Of a stretch of DNA of 64,000 bases, positions 11,378 to 24,240 are shown one piece after another. Source of the DNA: Cymbidium sinense. Taxonomy: Eukaryota > Streptophyta > Magnoliopsida > Asparagales > Orchidaceae. Made by a program: the position numbers and the translations under genes. The stretch covers positions 86,134,114 through 86,198,113 of the forward strand of contig CM038228.1 of NCBI GenBank assembly GCA_021442155.1. The letters are read 5' to 3'. Below the pieces are notes generated by a model. It made no database searches. It had not been told where the DNA came from and was given only the letters and a program-made list of their open reading frames with translations. Positions within the stretch are counted from its first letter, which is position 1; the number at the start of each line of letters is the position of its first letter.

Positions 11378-14334
11378 AAATCATTTTTTAAAAATAATTC
11401 TATCAATCAACAAAAATCTGATTCCATTTCATCAGAATATCCTCTTCTTTCAAAGCATTATTTGCTTGTCTTGCAAATTCACCATGACATGTCTAGGATA
11501 GGTGCAAGAGTCCCCTAGTGACTTCCTATCCCTCTTTCACAACACAAACACAATCTCCCGATGCTATTAGAATAGGTGTGAGAGAACCCAAGAGGCATCC
11601 TATTTCGACTAGCACAACTAAGTTAGGTGTAAGAGAACCCGAGTGACATCCTTTCTTAGTTGGTATTCCTGTTTCCATCCATGGTGCCATTTCATCAAAT
11701 TTCTTAGTGTATTTTAAGGTAGGTGTAAGAGTCCCCCAGTGGCGTCCTATTCCTTTTGACACAAGCACAAAAACAAACACATATCCTCTTCTTGAGCTAT
11801 TTTGATGTGGGAGCAAGCCCCCTATGGAACTCACTCATTAGTTGCTCTAGGTCGGGTCTACATGCTACCTTGCTAGTATGTCACCCCAGCGATCATTTGT
11901 TGGAAAATGTGAGTCCCTGCCCTTTCTTCCTAATTAGACCATTGTAAACCAATGAGCGCCTTATTAGTTTGGTAGTCTTCACTACGCAGCCAGTAAACTA
12001 CCTCGTGTTGATTTTGTTTAAGAAGATGTGAGTCCTCATGCTTTCTTCTTAAACTAACCACCATGCACTAACTCAGTTGAGTATATTTGAGGTTTAGGAT
12101 AAGTCCCCTAGAGGCTCCTTCCCTCTTGACTACATTTGAGTCGATATAAGTCCCCCAGTATCATTCACTCAGTAGTTACCCTAGGTCGGATGACACCTGT
12201 CGAGCTGAAGACAGACTATCCCAGCAATTTGTTTCACTATAAGAAGATGTGAGTCCCCAAGCTTTCTTCCTAGGCTGATTGTTACAAACTGACGGAAACC
12301 TTAGGTTGGTTGATGTTCACTATGCTGACAGCGACTCACCCAGTGAGTAAACTACTCTTGGCAGATATGAGTCCCTAAGCTTTCTCCTTGAGTTGGCCAC
12401 TAAATACATATTTGATATATGACTAGCCATGTCATCTTCTCCAGGGTTTTGGATTAATCCCTTAGCAGCCCCTCTCCCTGTGAGCATTCTATTTGGATCA
12501 CATCCTTTGTAACCCTATTTAGACACTACCCAGTTTACTCTTGGATTGGACAGTCCCCCTTTCCTAGTAGTCGCCCCTGTGGTTGGAGAATTTATTCAGC
12601 GGATGTGCAGATTCTCCTTTAGTTTAGTAAATCTAAGATAGGTCTAAGCTGATGTAAGCTCCTTCTCAGTTTGATCCTTTGCAAACCAACAAGGTCCACG
12701 ATAAAATAACTAAACAAATAAATAATTAATTAATTCACTTGTGGATTCAGAATTCAAGCCCCCAAAGGGCCCCCTTTTTCCAGGTAGGCATCCTATCTTT
12801 AGGGTAGTGTCAGCAGAACTCACTATAGAAATTGCCTGACTACCTCAGTTGAGATAAATCCCTGGGTCAGTACTCACTCCATAGTTGGCCTTAGGTTGGG
12901 TTTGATCTATTTTTCCACAAGCAGGTTGCCCCGACAGTCATTCTGCTTTGGAAGATATAAGACTATGACACATTCTTTCTAGCATGACTGTCGCAAACTG
13001 ATGGGCAGCCTTAGGTTGGGTTTGATTGGTTGTTCAAAACAACTGATCACCTCAGTGGTCTTTTTGTAGTGGAAGATGTGAGTCCCCGTGCTTTTAGTTT
13101 ACTGGTTTCAGTAAAGACTTTTCTTTAGCTGGGTTCTTCCCCTAAATTGATCATTCCAAATCGAAAGGCACTCCTTTGGTCGGATAGTACTCCCATCGGC
13201 CGAGAAGCTATTCCCTTTGGTTTAGAGAATTTGAGTTAGGTCTAGGATGATATAAGCTCCTTCTCAGTGTGATCCATCGCAAACCAACAAAATTCATCAA
13301 AACAAATTAAAAAATAAAATTATCTTTGACTATCTTTGAGCTGATTTAAGTCCCCTAACAACATTCACTCAATAGTCAGCCCTAGGTCAGGTTTGATCTA
13401 TTTCCTTGCCAACCGATCACCCCTGTGGTTCTTGTTCTGGAAGATGTAAGTCTCCGCACTTTCTTCCTAACTTGACCACTACAAACAGAAAGGCATCCCT
13501 CTAGTTGGTTAGTCCTACCTTGTGGTTTGTAGACTACTCCCTTTGGATCGGTAAATCTGAGTTAGGTCTAGGACTCCAAGGCCTCTGCTCAGTGCAGCCC
13601 ATCGCAAACCTATGGGATCCATCATAATCAAAACAAACTAGAAAAAATAAAATCAATCTTTGACTATCTTTGAGCTAATTTAAATCCCCCAATAGCATTC
13701 ACTCAATAGTCAGCCCTAGGTCGGGTTCTATCTATTTCCTTGCCAATAGATCACCCCAACAACTGGTCCCTACTTTGGAGGATGTAAGTCTACTACGCTT
13801 TCTTCCTAGTACAGCTGCTGCATACTGAAAGACATTCCTTTGGTTGGATAGCCCTGCTTTGGACTACCTCTTTGGATTGGTAAATCAAGGCCATCATGGC
13901 CCCTACTCAATACAGTCAATCGCAAACCAACAGGACCCATCTCAAAATCTAAAAAAATTTGAAACAAATTCAATGAAATAAATAAAATAATCAATCAATC
14001 TAAATCAAAATATTTTGCTTCTCCTTAGTAAGATGCAAATCTTTCTAGTTCTCTAGTGGATTTTAGAATTCTAATCCCTCAGCAGATTTCACAACTCTTC
14101 CTCCCTAGTGGATGACTTGAACTTGCCTCCCCAGTGGAGAGTTCACTTTTCTATCCCCGGTGGAGTCAAAATAAACACAATTAAACAAATTAAACAAATC
14201 AAATCGATTTTTCTCCCTAGTGAGACTCAAATCAAATCTCTCATCGCCTTTGTGGATGACTTGAACCTGGTTCCCTAGTGGAAGGTTCACTTACTCTACC
14301 CCTAATGGATTCCTCCTTCCCTCCCTTATGTCTT
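11378..14334 (+). repeat. Repeat-rich 3' untranslated region of the large Tat-like element
   Basis: There are no credible genes. Several families of degenerate repeats occur. Four units around 'aggtgtaagagtcccc' lie at about 11495-11770. Many copies of 'gatgtgagtcccc...gctttcttcct' are scattered from about 11900 to 13800. A unit of about 345 bp starting 'ctatctttgagct' repeats from about 13325 and 13668. Short 'ccctagtgga' motifs occur at 14050-14300. Long, hypervariable repeat-bearing 3' regions are known for plant Tat-lineage elements and can seed satellites; that this one does so is inference. Confidence 0.65.
13325..13985 (+). repeat. Tandem repeat of about 345 bp (two clear units)
   Basis: The two units run from about 13325 and 13668. 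Both contain in the same order: 'catttgagct'-like start, 'cattcactcaatagtcagcc', 'tctatttccttgccaa', 'gatgtaagtct', 'gctttcttccta' (or a near match), a 'ggtaaatc' segment, 'atcgcaaacc', and an A-rich end. A less similar third unit precedes them (about 12840-13310). These are diverged, so the array is old or evolved inside the element family. Confidence 0.7.
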
Positions 14335-14483
14335 TGACATAAGTACAGTCACATTGCACTAAGCTCTAAATTCCTTCTACACCTTGGGTTATAAGTAGAC
14401 AGTTTCTGTTAGTTCTTGTGATTGTTTGGTGTTGTTGATCATTTCAACATATGTGGTGTACCTCACATCACACCTACGCCCTT
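14335..14483. other. Unassigned junction segment next to the right LTR
   Basis: About 150 bp lies between the last 'ccctagtgga' repeats and the TGTTG start of the right LTR. If the right LTR were a normal plus-sense 3' LTR, a purine-rich tract should lie here; instead the plus strand is pyrimidine-rich (cctacgccctt) just before the LTR. Read on the minus strand it does not resemble the leader at 6407 onwards. I cannot assign it. Confidence 0.35.
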
Positions 14484-17400
14484 TGTTGTTTTTAAGATGA
14501 GCTCTCAACCTCTCCACCTTAGACATAGGACTTCTCTTAGACTTTAAGAGTTCCTTAGTCTTAAGGCACATCTAGTGATTAGGTGGACACTCAACCTAAC
14601 CCTAGAGACTTAAAAGAGTTAGCCATAGGAATAGGTCATGCCTTAGGGGTGTTAAGAAAATTTGCCTACCCTATAGCTTAAACCAAATCCTCACTTCCTT
14701 CTTTCAAGTCAAACTCCAAACTCATACCAACTTTAACTCTCAATCAGACCTTGAATCAATTTAATGGATTTTCTCAAATCATGAATCAATTCCAAATGAT
14801 TGAAACCCATGATTGAAACCAATGATTGAAATCCAAATCAAATTCCAAAATCTTTCCTAAGCCACTTTGATTTCTCTCTAATGAACTTATCCAAAATCAA
14901 TTCAAACTCATGAAATTTCTCACAAATCATTTATATTCTTATTTATATTCACATAAATAAATGAAATATAAATTCAAATCAATCAAACTAAACCCAAAAT
15001 CAAATCCAAATTTCAAAAATCTTTTCTAAATCCTTTGATTCCACCTCATGGACTTAGCTCAAATCAAGTTCAAATCACTTCAAATTCAAGAAATTTTCTC
15101 ATAACCTATTTATATTCTCATTTATATTCACATATATAAATGAATTATAAATTTAAATCAATCAAACTAAATCCAAAAATCAAACTCAAATTCAACCAAA
15201 ATTCAACCTAAGACTTTCAAGTCAAACTCTTGGACAGCCAAATCCAATTCAAATCAAGCTAAACTCTTGATTTTACTTCATGATTCAATCAATCCTACAA
15301 TCATGAATCCAAATATAAATACAAACTTCAATCACTAAACCAAAAGTAGATTCAAAATTCAAACCCAAGTCAAACTCATGTTCACCCTTTGAACTTGAAA
15401 TTGTCAAATAAATCAAAACCCATTTGACTTCAAATCTCTTGCAAATGGATTTATATTTCAATCATAAGTCCATATGTGAGTTCAATCAAACTCAAATCAA
15501 GCTTTGATCAAGCAATTTGACTCACTTAGGCTCACTTGACCCAAAGTGACCTAAAGTACCCCTTATGAGCCAAATTCTAATCCTACCCAAATTGGATTGA
15601 ACTAAACCCAACTAAGCCTCACATTGTGAGCAACAATCATCATGAGATGATCAATCACTAAAATTGGGTCAAACAAAGTCAAACCTAAGGGTTGAACAAG
15701 TCAACATTTGACTAAAATGAAACCTAAACTAGCCAAAATCTACCACATGCCAAATTGATTGAAACCATTGATCAAAACTCATTCATGATTAATGTTTGAA
15801 CTTGACCAAGTCATCATTTGAGCCAAACCAAGACCATTTGGCTACTTGACCTAAGTTGACCTAACTTGACCTAAAAAGTCAAAATGTGTCAAAACTTGAT
15901 CTAAGCCAAATTGATTGAAACCAATGGGTCAAATTCATTCTAAAATGATTGTTGAACTTGACCAAAGCCATAATTAGCCAACTAGACCCAACCTAGCCCA
16001 ATTAACCATGAACCCAACTTGACCTAAAAGGTCAAATTAAGTCAAACCCAAATATAAAACAAATTTATTGGAAATAATGACAACATTCTATTTCAAATGA
16101 CCAATGAAACCTAAACCAATCCATGATCTAACCCAAATAAGTCAAATGGATCAAATTGGTCAACTTGACCCATTTGACCTAAATAAAATCAAATGAACCA
16201 AAACCAAATCTAAACCAAATTGAACCAAACCAAAGTTGCCAAAACATTTCAAATGGTCATATGAACTAAATGGGCCAATTGGTCAACTTGACCCAAGTTG
16301 ACCCATTTTGACCTAAATGGGTCAACATGAGCCAAATCATATCAAATCAACTCCAAATTCAATGAAACTTGGTCTAACCTATTTTTCAATCATATTGAAC
16401 ATATTCAAATTAAAACCCAAGCTAAATGACTATTTTACCCCTAGCCCATAGGATAAATTTGGCCAAATTCACTTTGAATTTGGTCAAATCTTCTTCAGAA
16501 CCACTTGTCACCCTCTTAGTGGACACTAGTGCGTGTGGTGCACCTAACAAAATGGGTTTGGGTCAGCCTAACCCAACCTAAGGCTAAAACTGACCACCTC
16601 ACTTGAAATTAAGCACATGGAATCTCCCCTCCACTCAATTAAGGCACATGGGAGCTCTACTACTCTACTCTGCACTCAAAATCGAAGGACGCCTAATAAC
16701 AAACCCAGGTGGTCAATTGGATCAAAATAGCAAAGGATCTTGTGACCATCCGATCTTTCAAGAGGGAGATATACTCCCGTAATCTCATTTGAATTCATCA
16801 GGCCCCAATTCGATTGAGCAAAGGGAAGCCAGAGGAGCCATTTCCAAGTGATCCCAAGCTTCCTAGAGTGAAATTGAATTTCCATTTTCTCAATTTTCAT
16901 AGACTGAAAAAAGGGGAGCTCCACTTGAAATCCATCTCACTCAATACTCAACACCAAGCAAATTCCTCCTTCAAGCTCCCTTAGAGGATCAAATCGAACT
17001 CACTCCAAGCTTCACACAAGTTCTCCAAGCAAGGGAGGATGACTCTTGACCAAGACTAAGCTCAAGTGAGGGTGAAGTTGGCCTCTAGGAAGATCCATCC
17101 AATTTTAACTCCTCAAAACTTCAACAAAGCTTCGTCTCCTTTAAACGAAGCTTCTCTAAGGGAATCGGGCACCGGTGATAGCCTCCAGCAAGGTAAGCCA
17201 TGAAACTGAGCTTAATTTAGCTATAGTGTGGTCCTTTGTGAAGTAAAGTTTCATCCCATGAGAAACTACCCATTGGATGCGATCTTCCTTACATGATGAT
17301 GGTGTGGGTAAGTTTTGGGTTCAATTTGAGCTTAATTGAGCTCGAATCTTGCCATGGAAGGTGGGCGGCTCCCCCTTCCCGCAGGAGAACTCAGGGATGA

Positions 17401-20400
17401 ATCATGGGTTGTCCATCCGTGCATTTTAGATGGATGGCCATGATAAATCCACATAGACCTGTCATTTAAATCCTTTAATACTGTGGGTTTAATCTCAGAC
17501 GTCCGATCCTTGATCGAACTGATGGAGAGAAAGCGCATAGTTCCACCGCTAAAGCAGTGCTATGATGTGACTACTTAAATAGCCTCTCCCATCGTACCAT
17601 GTGGAAAGCACGAGCCGCGTCAGCCTCCACATGGCACCGACGGGATTAACTGTGTAATTAGGCTATTTAATTATCTAATTAATCATGGAAACTTCAAATA
17701 TTCATATCTATGTGTAGAAAAATAAAAAAAATATGAAACAAATTGCATATGAAAGATAATTGATTGTAGAATATTATAAAATTGATTTTTATGGATTTTA
17801 AATAGTGTTATTCTCTGAATTTATGTTTTATTAAGAATGTAATTAGGCTAATTGCTCTCTGATTATTTTATTAATTAATCTCAAACTTCTCATGTGTATT
17901 TAGTGGGATGACTTCTACCTCCCTTAATTTTCTTGGGATTTATTAGTAGTATAATTAGGTTAATTGTTGGGTTCATTCCTAATTACTCTCCTAATGTAAT
18001 TAAGCCTAATTAAGTGTGTAATCAATAGTTTAATCCCTTAATTAAGTTAATTAAGATTTTTTTAAGTGAATAAGAGGTTTAGGGAATGATTTTGGGGTAT
18101 TTTTCTTAAGCTATTCCTTAAAACCCCCTCTTTATTCCCTAATCCAAATATAATTAAGGATTAATCCATTAATTACCTACCTAATTAATTTGATAATATT
18201 CTAAAATCTTCTAGAACTTAATTAATTCATCTTCGGTAGATGCTTAGGTGTTCAACAACCTAAGTGGTTTAAAGAAATCAAACCTTAATCCACATGTGTG
18301 GGGAGGGTTATGAAAGTACTTAACTTAAACCCTTTAGCTTAATTAATCATTAATCATGAGCCAATTGCATTAGACACCTTCCTTTCTTAGGTGCATTGTT
18401 GATTTAAATTTCTTGTGTGATTTTATGTCATCCATTGGCTCATAATATTATTTGGTTTAAAAGTGGTGTAGTAGTAATTAACACACTTAATTCACACCTT
18501 AACCTAAACAAAATATAAAAATTACCAAATGATCCTAAGAATAAACTAAATTAACTCACATATGGAGGAAATGGGTTAGGACCAGCAAACATTGTTTCAT
18601 ATTTCCTAAATAAAATATAAAGCAAATTCAAAACAAAAATCACATTAAACAAACTTTGATTTACTTTAAACTTTCTTATTTCATAAGACTATCTTTAAGA
18701 ATTAATTAAGGTGAATAATTTTACATTACTTTCATCACTTTATTTCTTTCCTAGCATGTTAAATGTGTATGTCATATGAAATTCATGCATCCATGTCTTT
18801 TAAAAATCAAAATTAAAATGACATGTTTCTTTATATCAAATTGCATGTTTTGCCTAAACTAAAAATATGAATGGATATTATCACTATTAAATCAAATTTA
18901 TTTTTAAAACCTATAAATCAAATATCAGAACTAAAATGTATGCTACTTATACTTTATTTATAAGCTTGCATGTGAATATTAAAATGTGTCTTTTGTTTGC
19001 TTCCTTTCTTTCCTCTTAACATGGATTTGAATATGATTTGTAAAGTGTATAATTCTTTTAAAAGAATATAACACTTGCTTAAAATCTACTCTTATCCTCT
19101 TCCATGTTATAACTTAAGAGGGATCTTTACATTCACACATATAAATTAAACAATCAAACCAAAAATAAAATGAATATAAATTGTTGCATCTTTATTTTTC
19201 CATTTACTTCATTTGTACATGCACATGTATTTAAGAAAAGTGGTATATTAGTCTAGACAACCCGGGTTTAGGCTTTTTTAAGTAAGTCTTGTACCTTACA
19301 CCCCTAGTGCTAACAATGGTGATGTACTCACTTATGCCTTTCATACATACACATGTGCATATGAAGAAAGGATAAAAAATAATCTTTTCTACTTAATAAA
19401 AATCATGCATCATAAAGCATCTAAATTTTCTTAAGTGATATCACTTAGCATTCATCATTAATGTGTGCTAAACATTCTCATTTGCATGTATAAATTTGCT
19501 TAGGATTCACCCATATGCATGTTATATATGTTGGGAAAGAAATAAAGTGGTGTGTGTTTTGTGATGTTATTTCACTTTACTTAATCTTAAAATGTCTTTC
19601 TCTTTGACTATGTTTGTTTAAAGTTGATCTAAACTTAAGATTAATTAAAACACATAATAAGACATTTACTAAACAAAATTAAACATGAATCTACTTTAGA
19701 AATTACTTAAGATAGGGAAGGAAAGGGAAGTTCTCTTGTCCTTTTCCTCTCTTTACAACACTTAGTAATTAATTATAGGATTCATTCAAACCTAAACAAA
19801 GCATCAAATAAAATCAAGCCAAATAAACTAAACACTTAAATGAAACCACCCATCTAAGTTGAACATCTTCACACTTAGAAAATCTAAACATTAAAGCCAT
19901 AGCTAAGCATACCACACAAGCCTTCTAAAGCACACACATTATACTAAGTCATAACTTCTAGCTTTAGGTTAGGGCGGTGTATGATTTGATGTTTGCTTTT
20001 TTGTGATATTTTATTTTAGTCTGGATGTTAGGGTGAATGTGTGTAGAATGAATGGTAGAATGTTTTAGTCTAATCATTATTTTCTACAGGGAATTGTGCT
20101 TAAGGGGTGCTGTAATAAAAATATAATTGCTTTTCCTGTGCAGGTGCTTATACCTCTAAGCATAATCCTATAGGCAGGTGGACTTGGTTACCCATATATG
20201 GAGTGCTAAGTCCAACATACATGCTTGGGATTTGTATGATTTATTTAGCTAATATTTATTTTGTAGGTGTTAGTTAGATTTACTTTTTTTTCATGTAATT
20301 TTTGTAATGAGGATTTTGGAATGATTGTTATGGGGGATTAGGATGAGCATTAGTTATAAGACTATGTCTTATGTACCATGTGAATCCTTTGGAGCAACCA

Positions 20401-22009
20401 CCTTCCAACCATCCAAATGAAGGAACTAAAAGAAGAAAGAAGAAAAAAAGAATGAAGAAAGAAGAAATGAAGAAATGAAGACCCCCATTACATGAATTTC
20501 CTTACTTGATCGTAAATTAATTCATTTGTAATTTGGGTTATATAAGGGTAGAGCACGGCTACCCAATTTGTTTTTTGGGTTTGTGAGGTGGTGCCCGACC
20601 ACACTTGGTATTTTATTCTTTTGCGCTAGCTTTATAAATTATTTGATTTTTTGTTTAGCTTGTGCATTAAGACGACATCTTTTTCCTAGTTTCTTTCTTG
20701 CTTGATGTATGTCCTGGATGATGATTAGGATCTTAAAGAAAAATAAATCTTCTACCGAATTAATCAATCCAAAACTAAAAATTCATAACTCATAATCTCA
20801 CCTAAAGCTTAGGGTAAAAATTAAAATAAAAGAATTAGTAACCCCTTAGCTAGATGAGTTCTACTTTTCTAACATCATGCATAAAAGCATATTATTTCAC
20901 TCTTGATTGGAAGGCTTCCACCCTTACCTTGGCTTGATCTGTGAGAGCCATGGTAGAAATACACCTCCTTATCTTGCTAATTTTGGCCCATGATCTAATT
21001 TCTCATGCATTAGGAATAAAAATTCTATAGCCATAGTCAAGTGATTGTCCAAAAATGAAAATAAAATGTAATACAATTTGCATTAGATTTAGGTCATTTG
21101 TCATACCCTTACATGATCTAGACTCTTAGGGAGTGAGTTTAAGGACTTAGTCTCTTTTTAAATAAATAACAACCTTGTTATCTTGCATAAACATAAGACT
21201 TGCCTACATGAATTTAAAATTATAGGAGGAGTTAGTTGGCAGCCATCTGTAGGCGGTTGTAAGTCCAACAGTCGGGTGGTTTATCCTCTCTTGTGGAGGT
21301 AAACTAAATACCCATTTTAGTCTTAGATTTAGGTCATGCTTTTGGCCTTTGCCAAAGCTCCCTAGATTTAGGTTCTGAGGTTGTTTCTCCCATTTGTGGG
21401 CCCTAAGCATAAATTCTTCCCTCTTAGGCATTTCCATAATCTTGTATTATGGAATTATAAGCCCTACATTTCTAATAAAAATTCAACTCAAACAAATTAA
21501 CTCAATTTTAAAAATGTAAAGCCTAACTATAGGGTAGTTTGGGATGCTTACTAGGCTTGCTAGTATCTTAAGCATCTCCTACTTCTTTTCATTTGACTTC
21601 GATAAGAACTCCCTTCTCTTGATCGATCCCACTTGGCTTTCTAAAAATAAACCAATCGATTGATAGTCCTACCCTTTCAAAATCTTTGGAGACAACGATC
21701 ATTTACCTTGATTGAGAGTATTCCTAAGGAATCCTATTCCTTATGTTGTAATTAACTATGAGGGCTTGCCCCTGTAGGGAACTTAACGAACCCGGTTTAA
21801 AATAAATCCTACTTTACTTTTCCATGTAAAGTATGAGAAGAATCTCTAGTACATTTCGAAGACCCATAATCCTTAGGAGTCCTTATTAAGGTGATTAGGT
21901 CCATTGTAGGGTGGTGATTTCTTTCTCTCGAGATAGTACACATTTCCTCAATGTCGTACCCGATCACCCTAATAAGAACATCTACAGATCTGCGTGGCAT
22001 CCCAACAAG
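14484..22009 (-). repeat. Right LTR of the large Tat-like element, inverted relative to the left LTR
   Basis: It begins TGTTGTTTTTAAGATGAG, the reverse complement of the left LTR inner end except for a 6-bp deletion, and ends near 'gcatcccaaca' at 22009. It is about 7.5 kb, the longest of the three copies, and includes the 1.95 kb (about 18150-20107) missing on the left. The W-box-rich zone is at about 15480-16440. It runs in the same orientation as the solo LTR at 37066-43785. Strand is given as minus because the left LTR abuts the plus-sense gag. No coding gene is visible; a short minus ORF at 16676-16924 is a chance reading. Confidence 0.85.
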
Positions 22010-22078
22010 AGATGTTATATATATTTCTGTTTTCATTTATCCTCTCTTTTTTTCGAAAGGGGAGATAGATGAAGGAGG

Positions 22079-22103
22079 ATATATATATATATATATATAT
22101 ATA
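22079..22103. repeat. (AT)n microsatellite
   Basis: An uninterrupted AT repeat at the right outer flank of the large Tat-like element. A similar (TA)n tract at 795-812 marks the left flank. The element therefore appears to sit in, or to have recombined at, an AT microsatellite, which hides any target duplication. Confidence 0.9.
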
Positions 22104-22104
22104 A

Positions 22105-22266
22105 ATTTTCACCATATATATAGTTAAATACAATAAACACGTAAACTTAAATATTTACATAACTAAAAACTAAATATTTAAAATTACATTAAAAATATTT
22201 ATCATTAATTTTTTTAAAATGAAATACACCCTTACAAAAGTAAGAAATGCTATATTTGTGAATATC
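22105..22266. repeat. Repeat block R3, copy 1
   Basis: It contains 'agttaaatacaataaaca', 'atttacataact' and 'aaatacacccttacaaaag', ending 'atttgtgaatatc'. It recurs at about 43842-43978 (same orientation) and reversed at about 53010-53170. In all three it is contiguous or near-contiguous with R2 once insertions are removed. The identity between copies breaks exactly at 'gaatatc', where RTE LINE sequence starts in the two plus-oriented copies but not in the inverted one. Confidence 0.65.
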
Positions 22267-23580
22267 TCATAGCTTTCACTAAAAGTTTGTCAAAATATCT
22301 CATCCACCTATGTTAAATATCTTATTCTAAGAAAATATTTTTTGATCTTGATCCTTAATGCACTTCACTTGAACTAAATCTTTACTTATCCTTTCTTCTC
22401 ATTTGGCTAACTTATACATGCATATTTCACCCTCTTTAGATTCAATCTATTATATGGATTCCTAAATACAAAATTCTTTACATCATATATTACTTATTTA
22501 GAATCTCCATAGGCCCCTCTATATCTTTCTTAATTCCTCAACCTTTTATATTTAAATCAATTTTCAAAATGAAATATTTTATTTTTGATCTTTTATCTCA
22601 CATTTTGACTTCACCATCAACTATTTTTTTTTAATAAGGTGTTTTCCGTTTGATTCTCCAAGCACTTTTTTTTTGCAACTTACTTAATATCACTTGCTAT
22701 TATTCTCACATAATATTAGCTTTTAGTGCACATCATAAATATTAAGATCTTAGAGTTTACTCTTAAAAATAATTTTAGTTTTCTTTAAGTACCCCCATTT
22801 GATCTTAGGATAATGAATTATTCCATTTTTTTAACTTTCAATCTTTCATCTTAAAATTTAAAACTAGTAGTTGATCTTGGATACTTCAATTTTCACCCAA
22901 AATATCCTCATAATTGTTACAATCTAAACGATTGATATTTATTTGAATAAAATACTCAATTTATATTTTAGTAGGCTCATTCTTTTAAGTGATAATATAT
23001 TTTTTTTCTTAAATAAAATATTAACAATTACAAAATCGTATGCCAAAGTAAAATCTAATATAGTTTTACATTCTTCAGTGGTCACTCTAAATTCATAGCC
23101 ATCATGATTGCTTTTAAAAACTTTTATTAATTTTCACAATATTATTCTTTAAACTCATATATATAGTCACACCTACACTATTTCTAGTACGACTCTTATA
23201 TGAATATCAAAGCTTATAACCTAAATTATTAATCTCCTTGACATTTTCCCTAACCCATTTATTTTCTTGAATACATAAGATATATATCTTTCTATGAACC
23301 ATAATATCTATTAATTCTATTAATTTACTTGTCAAAGTACATATATTACAAATTTTTATTTGAATTCTAATTTCATAAATTATCTTCTTTGCTTGAATCT
23401 GTTCATAATGTTGGAACTCTTGTTTACTTAATACTATGCCCAGGTGGTGGTGCATCAGCCTATACACACTCTTCATTGTATTTAGGTCATACAACTTTGC
23501 TTCAAGGAATATCCTAGTCTACAATGTATTAAAGGATTAATGTCAAGATTTCTATACAAGTTTTATGTTAACTATAGGCT
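22267..23580 (-). pseudogene. RTE-type LINE remnant, copy A
   Basis: A degenerate RTE-clade non-LTR retrotransposon on the minus strand. The best part is 23494-23207, where the N-terminal apurinic-type endonuclease region reads 'ICTLTSKLIELIDIMVHR', 'YILCIQENKWV' and 'EINNLGYKL', matching the NVGSLTGK...ELVD...ILCVQETKW pattern of plant RTE ORFs. Further down (about 22640-22680) is the reverse complement of a V-L-G-E-S-like segment, and near 22330-22420 a CIK-like connecting block. No RT catalytic motif survives. The 3' end is at 22267, where homology with the empty copy at about 53050 stops. A sister remnant lies at 43979-45430. Confidence 0.7.
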
Positions 23581-23708
23581 ACTTAATGCAACCCTTCACT
23601 TTTTTGATCGAGCCTTGTAACCCATGAATGGCAATGTTTTTCTAGTTATCTCCTTAAATTAAAAAACTTTAAAATTTTGATTAATATTAAAATTAGTTTG
23701 TTTTTCAA

Positions 23709-24240
23709 AAACCAACCTGGCTCAACGGATCAGCTCCAGTTCTATGTATAAGCTTTCTTGGACTTATGCCTAATCAATCAAAGAATCTCATGGCTGATTT
23801 GGTTGGATAGCTAGTCTAATCCAATTTTATTTTTAAAACATAGGTTGTCGGAAAATAATGGTAATGAAATTGATCATAAACACCATGGTTGTTTGCAAAT
23901 AATTAATTTGTAAGAAAATTTTGAGTAAATTAATATATGTGATCGTATAAAAGTTTTCATTATTTAATTGCTAATGAGCCAATTTTGGCCAATTTTGACA
24001 CCTATAATATATATTAAGGCTTATGAGATCAATATCTTTTTCTTATATTATGGTGACAAATTAACGTTAATGTGATAGAGGTAAAATAATTATAAATTTT
24101 TTTATTCATACTTAATAACGGCAGCTGATCATATAATAATTTTATACATTGTAAATCAAGATTTAGGGACTTATAATCAAGTTTGGTAGTTACCAAATTT
24201 AGAGAGATCAACAGTTGAGTTACAAAAGATTTTACTTAAG
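23709..24240. repeat. Repeat blocks R1 and R4, copy 2
   Basis: R1 (23709-23930) is followed by R4 (about 23930-24240), the latter with 'ttttgagtaaattaatatatgt', 'gtgatagaggtaaaataatta' and 'ggcagctgatcatataata'. The pair recurs at 45551-46170. It lies directly beside copia integrase sequence here, so it may be 3' internal or LTR sequence of that copia family. No gene. Confidence 0.55.

Larger units (their letters stand above)
853..22009 (+). mobile_element. Large non-autonomous Tat-like Ty3/gypsy element with inverted LTRs
   Basis: A composite of about 21 kb: left LTR (853-6406), 8.1 kb internal region with plus-strand gag, protease and integrase C-terminal remnants and a repeat-rich 3' untranslated region, then a right LTR (14484-22009). 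The LTRs are inverted relative to each other; both present the TGTTG terminus to the internal region. RT, RNase H and the integrase core are missing. The family is placed in the Tat/Ogre-like group from the protease context, the gag CPYH...GH...C motif and the LTR size. A third LTR of the family is the solo LTR at 37066-43785. No clean target duplication is visible; the outer ends lie in (TA)n-rich DNA and the left outer end looks truncated by about 50 bp. Confidence 0.75.

Noticed and set aside
11526..11834. 102-codon minus-strand ORF
   Set aside because: Runs through the tandem 'gtaagagtcccc' repeats of the Tat-like 3' untranslated region; its repeated residues come from the DNA repeat.
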